Source: a marine bacterium B5-7 (lineage in GTDB: Bacteria; Pseudomonadota; Gammaproteobacteria; Arenicellales; CAJQKF01). Taken from it: DNA of 64,000 bases. The translations under genes were made by a program, and so were the position numbers. The notes under the pieces were generated by a model. The model was not told the origin of the DNA and ran no database searches. It saw nothing but the letters and a program-made list of their open reading frames with translations. Below, one piece after another: positions 38,962 to 46,554 of this stretch (its first letter is position 1; each line of letters starts with the position of its first letter). The stretch spans positions 62,001 to 126,000 of the forward strand of contig BQJD01000006.1 in assembly GCA_021604525.1 (NCBI GenBank), given 5' to 3'.

Positions 38962-39849
38962 TCAGGCGTATTTTGTCTCAGCGAGAATGAATTCCCGGAA
39001 TGCCTTGACGGCGGGTTTTTCAAGCGCCTTTTCAAGGTAGACGAGGAAGTAGGCGGGCGCGGGGCCGTCATCGCCGGCGAACGGTGCAATGAGTGCGCCG
39101 CTGGCGATCTCGGCTGACATCATCGATACCGGTCCAAGGAACACGCCATGACCTTCGATAGCCGCGCTCACTAATGAATTGGGGTCACCGACCACCGGTC
39201 CGCGGCGGGCAGCCGAATCGTCAAGGCCGGCGGCGACCAGCCATTCAATCCATTCCTGCCGAACCTGATCGTGCAGCAGCACTTGTTTCGTCAGGTCGGA
39301 GATTTCCCGCAGCGGGTTGGGCCCTTGCAGCAATTTCGGACTGCACAGCGGCATCGTCACGGCATCCATGAGGCGTTCAGAGCAGCAGTCGTTCCAGCTA
39401 CCGAGCCCCCAACGAATCGCCAGGTCGATATCGTCGCGGGCGAGGTCAACCAGGTGTACCGAGTGATGGATGCGCAAATCCACATCCTGATGCAATTCCC
39501 AAAACCTGCCGAGACGTGTCGCCAACCAGCGAGTGCCGAAAGTGGGTGTCACGCTGACCGTGAGCGCAGCGCGTTCCTGGCTATCGCGAATTCGACAGGC
39601 CACCTCATTGATTCGGTCGAGCGCCTCGGCGATAACCGGATAAAGCTGTGAGCCGGCTTCGGTCAGGGTCAACTGTTTGCCGCCGCGTTGAAATAGTGGT
39701 TTGCCGAACCAGTCTTCCAACTGGCGGACCTGGTGACTGATCGCCGTGGGTGTGACAGCGAGGCTGTCGGCGGCACGGGTGAAGTTCAAATGATGTGCGC
39801 CGGCTTCAAATGCACGGAGTGCGTTGAGTGGTGGAAGTCGGCGTTTCAT
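38962..39849 (-). CDS. LysR-family transcriptional regulator, GcvA-like (second copy)
   Basis: 295 residues with the same subfamily signature as the regulator at 1414: PPLNALRAFEAGAHHLNFTRAA and LAVTPTAISHQVRQLEDWFG. The effector domain includes WGLGSWNDCCSERLMD, with a Cys-Cys pair in the region where the first regulator has GRGQYDACRS. A palindrome lies immediately before its start, and a divergent small ORF follows 102 bases beyond it. Effector and targets are unknown. Its neighbours on that side form the decaying island. Confidence 0.92.
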   Translation of the reverse strand: MKRRLPPLNALRAFEAGAHHLNFTRAADSLAVTPTAISHQVRQLEDWFGKPLFQRGGKQLTLTEAGSQLYPVIAEALDRINEVACRIRDSQERAALTVSVTPTFGTRWLATRLGRFWELHQDVDLRIHHSVHLVDLARDDIDLAIRWGLGSWNDCCSERLMDAVTMPLCSPKLLQGPNPLREISDLTKQVLLHDQVRQEWIEWLVAAGLDDSAARRGPVVGDPNSLVSAAIEGHGVFLGPVSMMSAEIASGALIAPFAGDDGPAPAYFLVYLEKALEKPAVKAFREFILAETKYA

Positions 39850-39866
39850 GATGAGAATTATTCATC
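39850..39866. promoter_or_regulatory. Candidate GcvA-like operator (GATGA-N7-TCATC)
   Basis: A near-perfect palindrome with A+T-rich centre (GAATTAT) sits directly at the 5' end of the LysR gene. Read in reverse, it contains GAATAATTCTC, close to GAATAATAACTC in the operator candidate before the first GcvA-like gene. Autoregulation is the likely use, by inference. Confidence 0.45.
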
Positions 39867-39968
39867 TATCCGGTGAAAAAGCATCGTTTGAATCATCCTC
39901 GATACATGCTGAAAATACAACCCTGTTGAAGAGAAGTTGTTAAACCGTAGACGAGAGAGGGCTGAGAA

Positions 39969-40178
39969 ATGATTGAAGCAATGATGCAGGGAATCGCCCG
40001 TGCCGGTGGCGTTGAAGTACTCGCTGGACGGGCTATATTGGAACCCCGCCAACAGCAACCGAAACGACCCGGAAAAATCCGTATTGTAACGGCGAAGCTG
40101 TTGGCAGCGGCTTCGAGCAGGTTGTGTGCATGGTCGACCCGCCTGATGCAGCCGACGCCACGTTACCTCACCGACTGA
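39969..40178 (+). CDS. Small basic hypothetical protein divergent from the second LysR
   Basis: A 69-residue ORF (MIEAMMQGIARAGG start) with a GAGGG-like site upstream. It is rich in Arg, Ala and Gln and has no signal peptide. Its last third shares 55 alignable bases with 44239-44293. It could be the target of the divergent LysR gene, or a remnant: the reverse strand of the shared part reads as a plausible coding segment (DHAHNLLEAAAN). I do not recognise it. Confidence 0.35.
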   Translation: MIEAMMQGIARAGGVEVLAGRAILEPRQQQPKRPGKIRIVTAKLLAAASSRLCAWSTRLMQPTPRYLTD

Positions 40179-40229
40179 CAGGCTATTGTCGCACTGATCC
40201 GGATTATTATAGTCTGGATCAGTGTTGGC

Positions 40230-41132
40230 TCATGGGGTACGCAAGCAGCGAGATAGATCCGGACTCGGCCCATAGGAAAATAATAATACCGCGGCCACCT
40301 TGAGGACGTCGGTATTACTCATGTCGCCCAGCCTCGGCAACAGAAAAATCATGAAAGTTACGATAAAGTAGTAATTAAGACTGGATGAATACCGTATTGA
40401 TGGACAGTCCCTTTTCAGCGTGTACGCTCGATTTTTCGACCAGCCGGGATTCCGGCAGGATATAGTCCTGATAGAGAGTCTCGCGCTTGTTTCTGGATAC
40501 CTTGAGTTCCTTGAATCCTTCCAGGAAATACTTGAACCGGTCTTTGAACTGATGTTCATGAGCGCCCGCTATCTTTAAAAGTTCGGTTATATTGTGAAGA
40601 TTGGCGCGGTATATAAAGTATCCGAACAGATAGAACACTGCGATAATGGCGAAGGCGACTGGAGATAAGTAGGTAATGTACGCCCCGGATACCAGGATCA
40701 TGACGAATGCGGCACCCCCGTTGGCCAGATTTTTTGAAGTTTCAAGGACAATGTCCGTGCTGGTATGGAGCGTCGAGTAAATCCGTGATTTGCCCATTTG
40801 CTCGAAACGAATCAAGGCCATTCGTCTGAGTTTGTCCGCTACATCCACGTATGCAGCAAACATGGCGCGTTCAGACAGAGCGATGGTACGTGACGTGGAA
40901 AAATGACTGGCCAGACTGTGCCTCCCAATAAAAGCAGAAACATGAGCAGGTAACGAAGATTGAGATCATCTCTTCCCATCGCGCTGGCGGCGGCGTTTAT
41001 AACAATGATCATGGCGCCCTGCAGCAAACCTGCGACCACTGCCGCGAATACCACGCGCATGCAGGTTGTCTTGTCCTGGCTGACGAGTAGCCGATACAAA
41101 CCGAAGCGGTCAAGATCCATGACTGGCCTCAT
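40230..41132 (-). pseudogene. Remnant of a cyclic-peptide/siderophore ABC exporter (SyrD/PvdE type)
   Basis: Three overlapping frames on the minus strand read through one membrane domain: FGLYRLLVSQDKTTCMRVVFAAVV from 41132, then IALSERAMFAAYVDVADKLRR and RIYSTLHTSTDIVLETSKN, then YYFIVTFMIFLLPRLG. Two frameshifts separate them (about 40900 and 40385). The sequence stops at 40230, before any ATP-binding domain, so at least half of the usual 550-residue protein is missing. Such exporters carry cyclic peptides or pyoverdine precursors across the inner membrane. It is not functional as it stands. Confidence 0.75.
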
Positions 41133-41187
41133 CGTGAGTCGTGGGTGATAGCTTCATTGATACAAGCCATGGCGGCGTCAATCTGAC

Positions 41188-41964
41188 ATGGCGTCAACCA
41201 TACACCCGAGTAGCGTTATTTCTGCAGAAGCCAGAATCGGCGATGATTGTGTGGTAGGGCCGTTTGTAGTCATCGACGATGGCACTGTTATCGGGGACGG
41301 CAATTATATCGGTCACGGTACCCACATCCGGTCTGGCAGTCGTATCGGGCATGGAAATACCTTCTCCAGTCACTGTTGCATCGGCTATGAGCCCCAGAAT
41401 ATTCGAATCGATGCGGTTAACCAGGGTAGTGCTGTCATAGGCAATGGAAACACCTTCCGCGAATTCTGTACCGTGCATCGCAGCACCGAACGCGACGCCA
41501 CCGTGGTCGGTAATAATGGGTTTTTTATGGTTAACAGCCATATCGCCCACGATTGCACGGTCGGCGACCGGGTCATCATGACCAACAATTCGGTACTCGC
41601 CGGCTTCGTTGACCTGAGCGATCATGCCGTGCTCTCGGCTTACGTGGCGATTCACCAGTTCTGCCGTGTTGGAAAGTACGCAATGGTCGGCGCTTACTCC
41701 AAAATCGTGCAGGATGTTGTCCCCTTTACCCTCGTGGACGGGAACCCTGCGCGGGTCTACGGGACCAATATCGTCGGGCTGCGACGCGCATCTTTCTCGA
41801 GCCTGGAAAGAAGCACTATCAAGAAAGCGATTAAAACCGTATACGGCGGGTTAGGCAACATCAAAGGCGCCCTTGAAACGCTCGAAGCCGAGTACGCTGA
41901 CGATGATATGATCATGGAGATAGTCCGGTTCATTGCCGAGTCGAAACGCGGCATTATTCGATAA
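41188..41964 (+). CDS. LpxA-like acyl-ACP-UDP-GlcNAc O-acyltransferase, stand-alone copy
   Basis: 258 residues against 262 in E. coli LpxA. A left-handed beta-helix of hexapeptide repeats (residues 1-190) includes NSHIAHDCTVGDR, where His121 matches the catalytic His125 of E. coli, and VHQFC-like AIHQFCRVGKYAMVG. The C-terminal helices begin after NIVGLRRASFS. LpxA adds the first acyl chain in lipid A synthesis. lpxA is normally next to fabZ and lpxB; here it is alone, beside a broken exporter. It may be a second copy with other acyl specificity or a related enzyme for another UDP-sugar. Confidence 0.85.
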   Translation: MASTIHPSSVISAEARIGDDCVVGPFVVIDDGTVIGDGNYIGHGTHIRSGSRIGHGNTFSSHCCIGYEPQNIRIDAVNQGSAVIGNGNTFREFCTVHRSTERDATVVGNNGFFMVNSHIAHDCTVGDRVIMTNNSVLAGFVDLSDHAVLSAYVAIHQFCRVGKYAMVGAYSKIVQDVVPFTLVDGNPARVYGTNIVGLRRASFSSLERSTIKKAIKTVYGGLGNIKGALETLEAEYADDDMIMEIVRFIAESKRGIIR

Positions 41965-42230
41965 GCCTCAGCACTGTGGCCAGTGATGTCGGTTTCGCCT
42001 TCACCGGCGGAGGAGTATTCAGGGTGCGGCGGTATATCCGACTGACCCGCCAACGCAGGTAACAAACGTATGCTGTTGGACTCATTACTGCTTTATCCGC
42101 TCGCAGCGATGTGCCGCAAATTCGTGGCGTTGGCTTTTAAAGAATCCCGGAGTGATTAGCTCCGTGATAAAGAAGGTGCGTCCTCAAAGGATGTATCTAT
42201 TCGTTCCGTAAAATAAATGAGGAGACGGCT

Positions 42231-42515
42231 ATGGAAAATTTGGTACCACTGATAATTCAATTGGTAAGCGGTGCGGCAGGTGGAAATATCGCTGGTTCTT
42301 TAATGAAGAATTTATCGTTGGGAACCCTTGGTAATTCTCTGGTGGGCATTCTGGGTGGTGGTATTGGTGGTCAACTCCTTGGGATGTTGGGTATTTCTAC
42401 TGGCGTTGGTGACATGGATATTGGCAGTATCGTTGGAAGCATTGCTGGTGGGGGTGTCGGTGGTGGCGTATTGCTGGCAGTTGTTGGTGCTGTTAAAAAA
42501 GCACTCAACAAATAG
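42231..42515 (+). CDS. Small glycine-rich membrane protein of unknown function
   Basis: 94 residues, starting at an ATG with GGAG 8 bases upstream. It is hydrophobic throughout and has glycine-zipper-like runs (GGGIGGQLLGML and GSIAGGGVGGGV), suggesting two membrane helices that pack tightly. A short basic end (VKKALNK) closes it. I do not recognise a family. A 59-base palindrome follows its stop codon. Confidence 0.7.
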   Translation: MENLVPLIIQLVSGAAGGNIAGSLMKNLSLGTLGNSLVGILGGGIGGQLLGMLGISTGVGDMDIGSIVGSIAGGGVGGGVLLAVVGAVKKALNK

Positions 42516-42521
42516 ATAGCT

Positions 42522-42580
42522 AACATAACAATCTGTCAGGGGCGCCGCAAAAAAACGCGGCGCCTCTCGATTGTTATGTT
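42522..42580. terminator. 59-base nested palindrome, probable terminator-like hairpin
   Basis: An outer 12-base perfect stem (AACATAACAATC with GATTGTTATGTT) encloses an inner 11-base stem (AGGGGCGCCGC with GCGGCGCCTCT, one G-T step) and an A-rich 8-base loop. It lies just after the small membrane protein gene and overlaps the upstream side of the glutaredoxin gene. No long T-run follows, so other roles (attachment-site-like element, small element) remain possible. Confidence 0.6.
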
Positions 42581-42591
42581 TGGTGTTAATA

Positions 42592-43020
42592 GTGAAAATT
42601 TCACTCGTTCTTCTACTGCTGTTCTACTCTGTCGTCGTCGACGCCGAGGTCTATAAATGGATCGATGATACCGGCCGGGTGCACTATAGCGACTCGACGA
42701 TCAGTGCTGAAAAAGCAGAACGAGTAAATTTGAATATAAACTCGTACGAAAATGTAACCTATGAAAGAAGTAGTGCGAGCGAGAATGCGCCTTCTGAGAA
42801 AGTTGTTATGTTTAGCACGAGCTGGTGCGTTTACTGTAAGAAAGCGAGAGAATATTTTCGTAAGAATAAGATAGATTTCGTAGATTACGACATCGAAAAA
42901 GACGCTCGGGCGAGGAAGGTGTACAAACGACTCGGTGGAAAAGGGGTGCCGGTAATCCTTGTAGGGGAGAGACGTATGAACGGATTTAGCGTGTCGGGCT
43001 TTGAACGTATCTACCAGTAA
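42592..43020 (+). CDS. DUF4124-glutaredoxin exported protein
   Basis: About 142 residues from GTG 42592; earlier TTG/GTG codons lie inside the palindrome. A signal peptide (KISLVLLLLFYSVVVDA) is followed by the DUF4124 signature EVYKWIDDTGRVHYSD and a glutaredoxin domain: TSWCVYCKKAREYF with its CxxC, KNKIDFVDYDIEKD and GVPVILVGERRMNGFS. Placed in the periplasm, it may handle disulfides or glutathione adducts. The 115 bases around CVYC occur again at 46317, where the rest of the copy has decayed. Confidence 0.8.
   Translation: MKISLVLLLLFYSVVVDAEVYKWIDDTGRVHYSDSTISAEKAERVNLNINSYENVTYERSSASENAPSEKVVMFSTSWCVYCKKAREYFRKNKIDFVDYDIEKDARARKVYKRLGGKGVPVILVGERRMNGFSVSGFERIYQ
42819..42933 (+). repeat. 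Glutaredoxin segment, copy 1 of a direct duplication
   Basis: 115 bases coding SWCVYCKKAREYF..KRL align without gaps to 46317-46431, with about 11 mismatches by hand count. This copy lies in an intact gene. Confidence 0.85.
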
Positions 43021-43132
43021 TCATTTGTGTAGGCCGGTATCAAACGTGTTCACATAACAAGCCATTCCAGTGAATGCCTGAGTCGGCGGACCGCTGCTGC
43101 GCTGCAGATCAAAGTAATTTTAGGGAAAACTT

Positions 43133-44110
43133 GTGAAAGCGATCGTATACGAAAGATACGGCTCACCGGATGTTCTTCAGCTCAAAGAAGTGGAAAAACC
43201 TGCACCCCTGAACGATGAAATCCTGATAAAAGTTCACGCGGCGGAAGCAACGAAGGCAGACTGTGAACTGCGAAGTTTTAATTTTGCTGTGAAGTGGTTT
43301 TGGCTGCCTCTGCGAATTGCGATGGGGCTCAGAAAACCGAAGAGACAAATACTGGGGGGATATTTTGCAGGGGAAGTCGAATCTGTCGGCAAAGACGTTT
43401 CAAGATTCAAGAGGGGTGATCAAGTATTCGGGTCTACCAAACTTCGGATGGGTGCATATGGCGAGTATGTCTGCTTGCCGCACAGCTATACGATTGTGCC
43501 GAAGCCGAATAATTTGAGCTTTGAAGAGGCGGCAGCAGTGCCTTTGGGTGGCCTGAATGCACTGCACTTTTTAAGGAAAGCGAATATCCGTAACGGTGAA
43601 AAAATTTTGATTAACGGCGCAGGTGGAAGCATCGGCACGTTTGCGGTGCAGATTGCCAAAGTAATGGACGCCGAAGTGACAGCCGTCGACAGTACGATCA
43701 AGGAAGAAATGCTACGCCGGATAGGCGCTGATTATTTCTTCGACTACACCAAACAAAAGTTCACCCAAAGCGGCGAAACCTATGATGTGATATTTGACAT
43801 GGTCGCCAGTAGTTCCTATTCCGAATGTGTTAATGCGCTCAAACCCAAGGGGCGCTACCTGATGGCAAATCCGCGCATGTCTGACATGCTACGTTCCGTC
43901 TTTACATCCATGTTTACTGATAAGACCGTAATTTTTGTATTTGCCGGAGAAAAGGAAGAAGAATTACTTGCACTCAAAAAAATGATCGAAGAGGGCAAGT
44001 TGAAATCTATAGTCGATAAAATCTATCCGCTTGAACAAGCTGCCGAAGCTCATCGAAGAGTTGAGACCGAGCAAAGATTGGGAACTATCGTAATCTCTGT
44101 GGGAAACTAG
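43133..44110 (+). CDS. Zinc-type alcohol dehydrogenase-like (MDR) NAD(P)H reductase
   Basis: 325 residues starting with GTG (KAIVYERYGSPDVLQLKEVEKP). The catalytic GroES-like domain lacks the structural-zinc cysteines, and the Rossmann motif is INGAGGSIGTFAVQIAK, as in quinone oxidoreductases and enoyl reductases. The end QRLGTIVISVGN-like segment is typical. It is A+T richer than the core genes. It lies between the glutaredoxin gene and a 370-base stretch without a gene. The substrate is probably a quinone or an enone; this is family knowledge only. Confidence 0.9.
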   Translation: MKAIVYERYGSPDVLQLKEVEKPAPLNDEILIKVHAAEATKADCELRSFNFAVKWFWLPLRIAMGLRKPKRQILGGYFAGEVESVGKDVSRFKRGDQVFGSTKLRMGAYGEYVCLPHSYTIVPKPNNLSFEEAAAVPLGGLNALHFLRKANIRNGEKILINGAGGSIGTFAVQIAKVMDAEVTAVDSTIKEEMLRRIGADYFFDYTKQKFTQSGETYDVIFDMVASSSYSECVNALKPKGRYLMANPRMSDMLRSVFTSMFTDKTVIFVFAGEKEEELLALKKMIEEGKLKSIVDKIYPLEQAAEAHRRVETEQRLGTIVISVGN

Positions 44111-44479
44111 CGGAAGTAATACCGACTGCGAATTACGAGCGTTTATAAATTCAGAACGACGCCCAGACATACTGTTGTACTTTCCGCTGGAGGCGGGCTA
44201 TGAGCGGTTTGAAGGCATTCCCGGCGTCGAATGACAGTGAGGTTGTTGACAGCTTCAAATAAATTGTGCACATGGTCGATCCATCTGTTGCAGGTGCCCG
44301 TTGCCGTGCCGCGATTGTGTGGTCAATATCAATTTGTCGGCCAATCATTTCCAGATATCCCCTGATCTCCTGGACAGTAGGCGACTTGATCTTGCCTCCG
44401 GTATGAGTCTTAATAAATGGTTCAATACGTTTTACATACCACCGAAGTCGAATACATGGTTAGGCTGCAGGAGGAAGCA
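44111..44479. other. Gene-free stretch with a segment related to 40094-40151
   Basis: No convincing ORF with a ribosome site. Bases 44239-44293 align with 40094-40151 after one 3-base gap, and nearly all differences are transitions, which suggests a decayed common element. A GTTAGGC at 44460 precedes the ribosome site of the next gene. Confidence 0.45.
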
Positions 44480-44866
44480 ATGAAACGCACATGGACAATC
44501 ATCGGTGTTGCTGATGTGGCTAGCAGTTTCAAGTGGTACCAGTCGCTCTTCGGCCAAGCGGAGACGGTTCCTGGCCATGACGACTTCGGGCAAATCGTCG
44601 ACTCAGATGGTACCGTCTTACTCTGCCTTCACGAATGAGGAGCTCACGAGCATCCCTCCTTGGCGAATCCCGATAACGGAACACCTGGCAACGGCCTCAT
44701 CTTGTTTTTCCGCGTAGACGATTTCGACATAGCCCTCTCAAGGGCACGGGCTCTCGTTACTGAGATCGAAGAGGAGCCACACATAAACCCGAATACAGGA
44801 ACTATGGAGTTCTCACTCCGAGACCCGGACGGGTACTGCGTCATGATCAGTGCGCTCTCTACGTAG
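44480..44866 (+). pseudogene. VOC (glyoxalase/bleomycin-resistance) gene interrupted by in-frame TGA
   Basis: ATG 44480 has a perfect AGGAGGA site. Codons 1-52 read RTWTIIGVADVASSFKWYQSL..LLCLHE; then TGA at 44636-44638 stops the frame. The same frame continues as GAHEHPSLANPDNG.. and FFRVDDFDIALSRA to TISALST at 44866, with the VOC end MEFSLRDPDGYCVMI. Relatives have Trp at this point (LHEWGxHEHP), so a TGG-to-TGA change explains the break. The whole would be 128 residues. The rest of the frame is well kept, so the mutation is recent, an assembly error, or the stop is read through. Confidence 0.8.
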
Positions 44867-44907
44867 AGCAGCGCAATCGAAAGCGCGAATAAGAAATAGC
44901 AATCCGG

Positions 44908-45105
44908 GTGGTGTATCGCAAGATTGATCAGGAGACAGGGCTAAAAGATTCAAACAATAGAGTTTCCTTTTTCATAGAAGAAGAATTTATACGGCATGAG
45001 AAATCAGGATTGGCTAGAGAAAAGCCTCAAACCGATGTTGATAAACTGACGAAAATATTCCAGGAATCTTTTGATGAAGTTTATGGAATCAAGCATTCGG
45101 CATGA
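44908..45105 (+). CDS. Small hypothetical protein
   Basis: 65 residues from GTG 44908, with charged, helical composition (NRVSFFIEEEFIRHEKSG, TKIFQESFDEVYG). No signal or membrane segment is visible, and no family is recognised. It could be a small soluble protein, or the end of a longer decayed gene, given that its neighbours on both sides are broken. Confidence 0.35.
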   Translation: MVYRKIDQETGLKDSNNRVSFFIEEEFIRHEKSGLAREKPQTDVDKLTKIFQESFDEVYGIKHSA

Positions 45106-45221
45106 CAATCGCAAGCTATCGAAAAATTACTTCGCTACACTCCGCAATTTCTAGTAGATGCGAAGCAATAGGCCGTTTCAATAACTACAATTTCGGCTAC
45201 GTCAATCAACAGGTGAAATAC

Positions 45222-45525
45222 ATGATCACCTGGTCCGAACGTCCGCAGGTTCAGCAATAGGGTACGAGAATGCCCAGAAGCGCATCCTGGAGGTTTTCAC
45301 CCAATGGGAAGCGCCCGAGAACTTCAAGATTGAGCTGTTCGTAATACGAGTCGGTGACTGGGGAGGTTATATAATGTTGGATTGCGACGATCCATTGGCG
45401 GTGCACAAGTTTGTTCGATGCTGCCTGCTTTTGAATTCGAGGCACGTCCCGTGGTACCGGTAATGGACGCTGTTAGAGTAGAACAGGAAGCGATGGACTT
45501 TCGTGATGACTTCAAACGCGAATGA
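45222..45525 (+). pseudogene. DUF3303 gene with two frameshifts
   Basis: Starts at ATG 45222 after AGGTG with MITWSERPQ and stops at TAG. A second frame then gives YENAQKRILEVFTQWEAPENF and RVGDWGGYIMLDCDDPLAVHKF, and a third frame gives CSMLPAFEFEARPVVPVMDAV up to TGA 45525. Together they cover the whole of a DUF3303 protein of about 95 residues. Both joins equal loss of one base. The function of DUF3303 is unknown. Confidence 0.75.
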
Positions 45526-45652
45526 AATATTAGATGATCAACCTGACGATGTGTTACAGCGGGCCCGAATTGAAGATGCTTTGGCATGTGAATCCTGGAA
45601 TCAAAGTGAACAGATTTGTCGTGGTTAGCCGCTGCGTTTACTCGTCGGATAA

Positions 45653-46306
45653 ATCTGTCACTGGGTCGGGGCCGATTCACTGAAGCCATCGACTCAAAAG
45701 CTCTGGGAGTCGCAGGATCGCCACAAAGGTGATCGGTGGCGCTTATTTTCTGCCGTCGCCAATGCAGTGAATGTTGAAAACGTGCTTTATCCGGGGTGCT
45801 TTGTTGATATAGCGCCATCATTCATATTCCCAAGCGTCGTCTACATTGATTGCGATAAGCGGACACCTGGTTTTTTTAGCGATGAAGTAGGCATTACGGA
45901 AATTATCTCAACGCACCAAGGGGCACCAAGGAATCCCAGGCTACAATTTTTTCATGCCGATTATCGGACCTCGCTAGACTTGAGTCTCCAACATTTTGAT
46001 CTTCTGGTCTCACTGTATGCAGGGTTCATATCTGAACATTGCACTCAGCATCTTCGAATCGGAGGTTTTCTACTGGTTAATCCCAGCCATGGGGATGCAG
46101 CGATGGCATCGCTCGACTATCGATATGAGCTATTTGGAGTGGTCACGTCTCGAGATTCTCAATACCATGTAAGTACATCGAATCCAGAATCATATTTGAT
46201 TCCCAAGAAGCTCGTGCCAGTCACAACTGAACTGTTGCATCAAACCTGCCGAGGCGTGGCGTATACCAAGTCACCGTTTGCATATCTGTTTAAGAGAGTT
46301 TGTTAG
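45653..46306 (+). pseudogene. Methyltransferase-like remnant lacking a start codon
   Basis: The frame is open from a TAA at 45650. The protein-like reading begins well upstream of the first start-like codon (GTG 45767): LWESQDRHKGDRWRLFSAVAN leads into VENVLYPGCFVDIAPSF, FPSVVYIDCDKRTPGFFSDE and QFFHADYRTSLDLS, then FDLLVSLYAGFISEHC and IGGFLLVNPSHGDA. This looks like a Rossmann-type methyltransferase core. With the ATG missing, the gene has probably lost its 5' end. The methyltransferase reading is uncertain. Confidence 0.5.
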
Positions 46307-46316
46307 TTGAGGGGGC

Positions 46317-46431
46317 GAGCTGGTGCGTTTACTGTAAGAAAGCAAGAGAATATTTTCGTATCAACAACATAGATTTCGTAGAGCACAACATCGAAAAAGA
46401 TGCTCGGGCGAGAAAGGTGTACGAACGACTC
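46317..46431 (+). repeat. Glutaredoxin segment, copy 2 of a direct duplication
   Basis: Gap-free partner of 42819-42933 (about 104 of 115 bases identical by hand count), lying 3.5 kb downstream in the same direction at the right edge of the decaying island. Confidence 0.85.
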
Positions 46432-46515
46432 AGTGTGAAAAGGGTGCTGACAAGCCCAAGATCTTTAGTCCACTTTCAGTGGTTAGGCTTTCGGTGGTTG
46501 AACTGGCTTATCGAT
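46317..46515 (+). pseudogene. Decayed second copy of the DUF4124-glutaredoxin gene
   Basis: The reading SWCVYCKKAREYF..NNIDFVEHNIEKDARARKVYERL repeats residues of the gene at 42592. After the aligned segment it degenerates: the cis-Pro/TVP-type region of the intact copy is replaced by VKRVLTSPRSLVHFQWLGFRW, which still recalls GFSVSGF. The signal peptide and DUF4124 part are absent. The open frame continues to 46653, into the 3' end of fghA on the other strand. Confidence 0.7.
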
Positions 46516-46554
46516 CATTCGTTGCCGCGTGAAGGTATCCGGGCCAGTGCAGGT

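Noticed and set aside
42522-42580. Reading the palindrome as an integron attC site
   Set aside because: The ends do not fit RYYYAAC/GTTRRRY, and no second copy is seen in the window.
44151-44348. 65-codon minus-strand frame in the gene-free stretch
   Set aside because: No ribosome site and no resemblance to known proteins; only the short segment shared with 40094-40151 is of interest.
44460-46488. GTTAGGC occurs at 44460 and 46482, as in integron recombination sites
   Set aside because: No paired inverse core or attC-type hairpin next to either, and no integrase gene. Two 7-base matches in A+T-rich DNA mean little.
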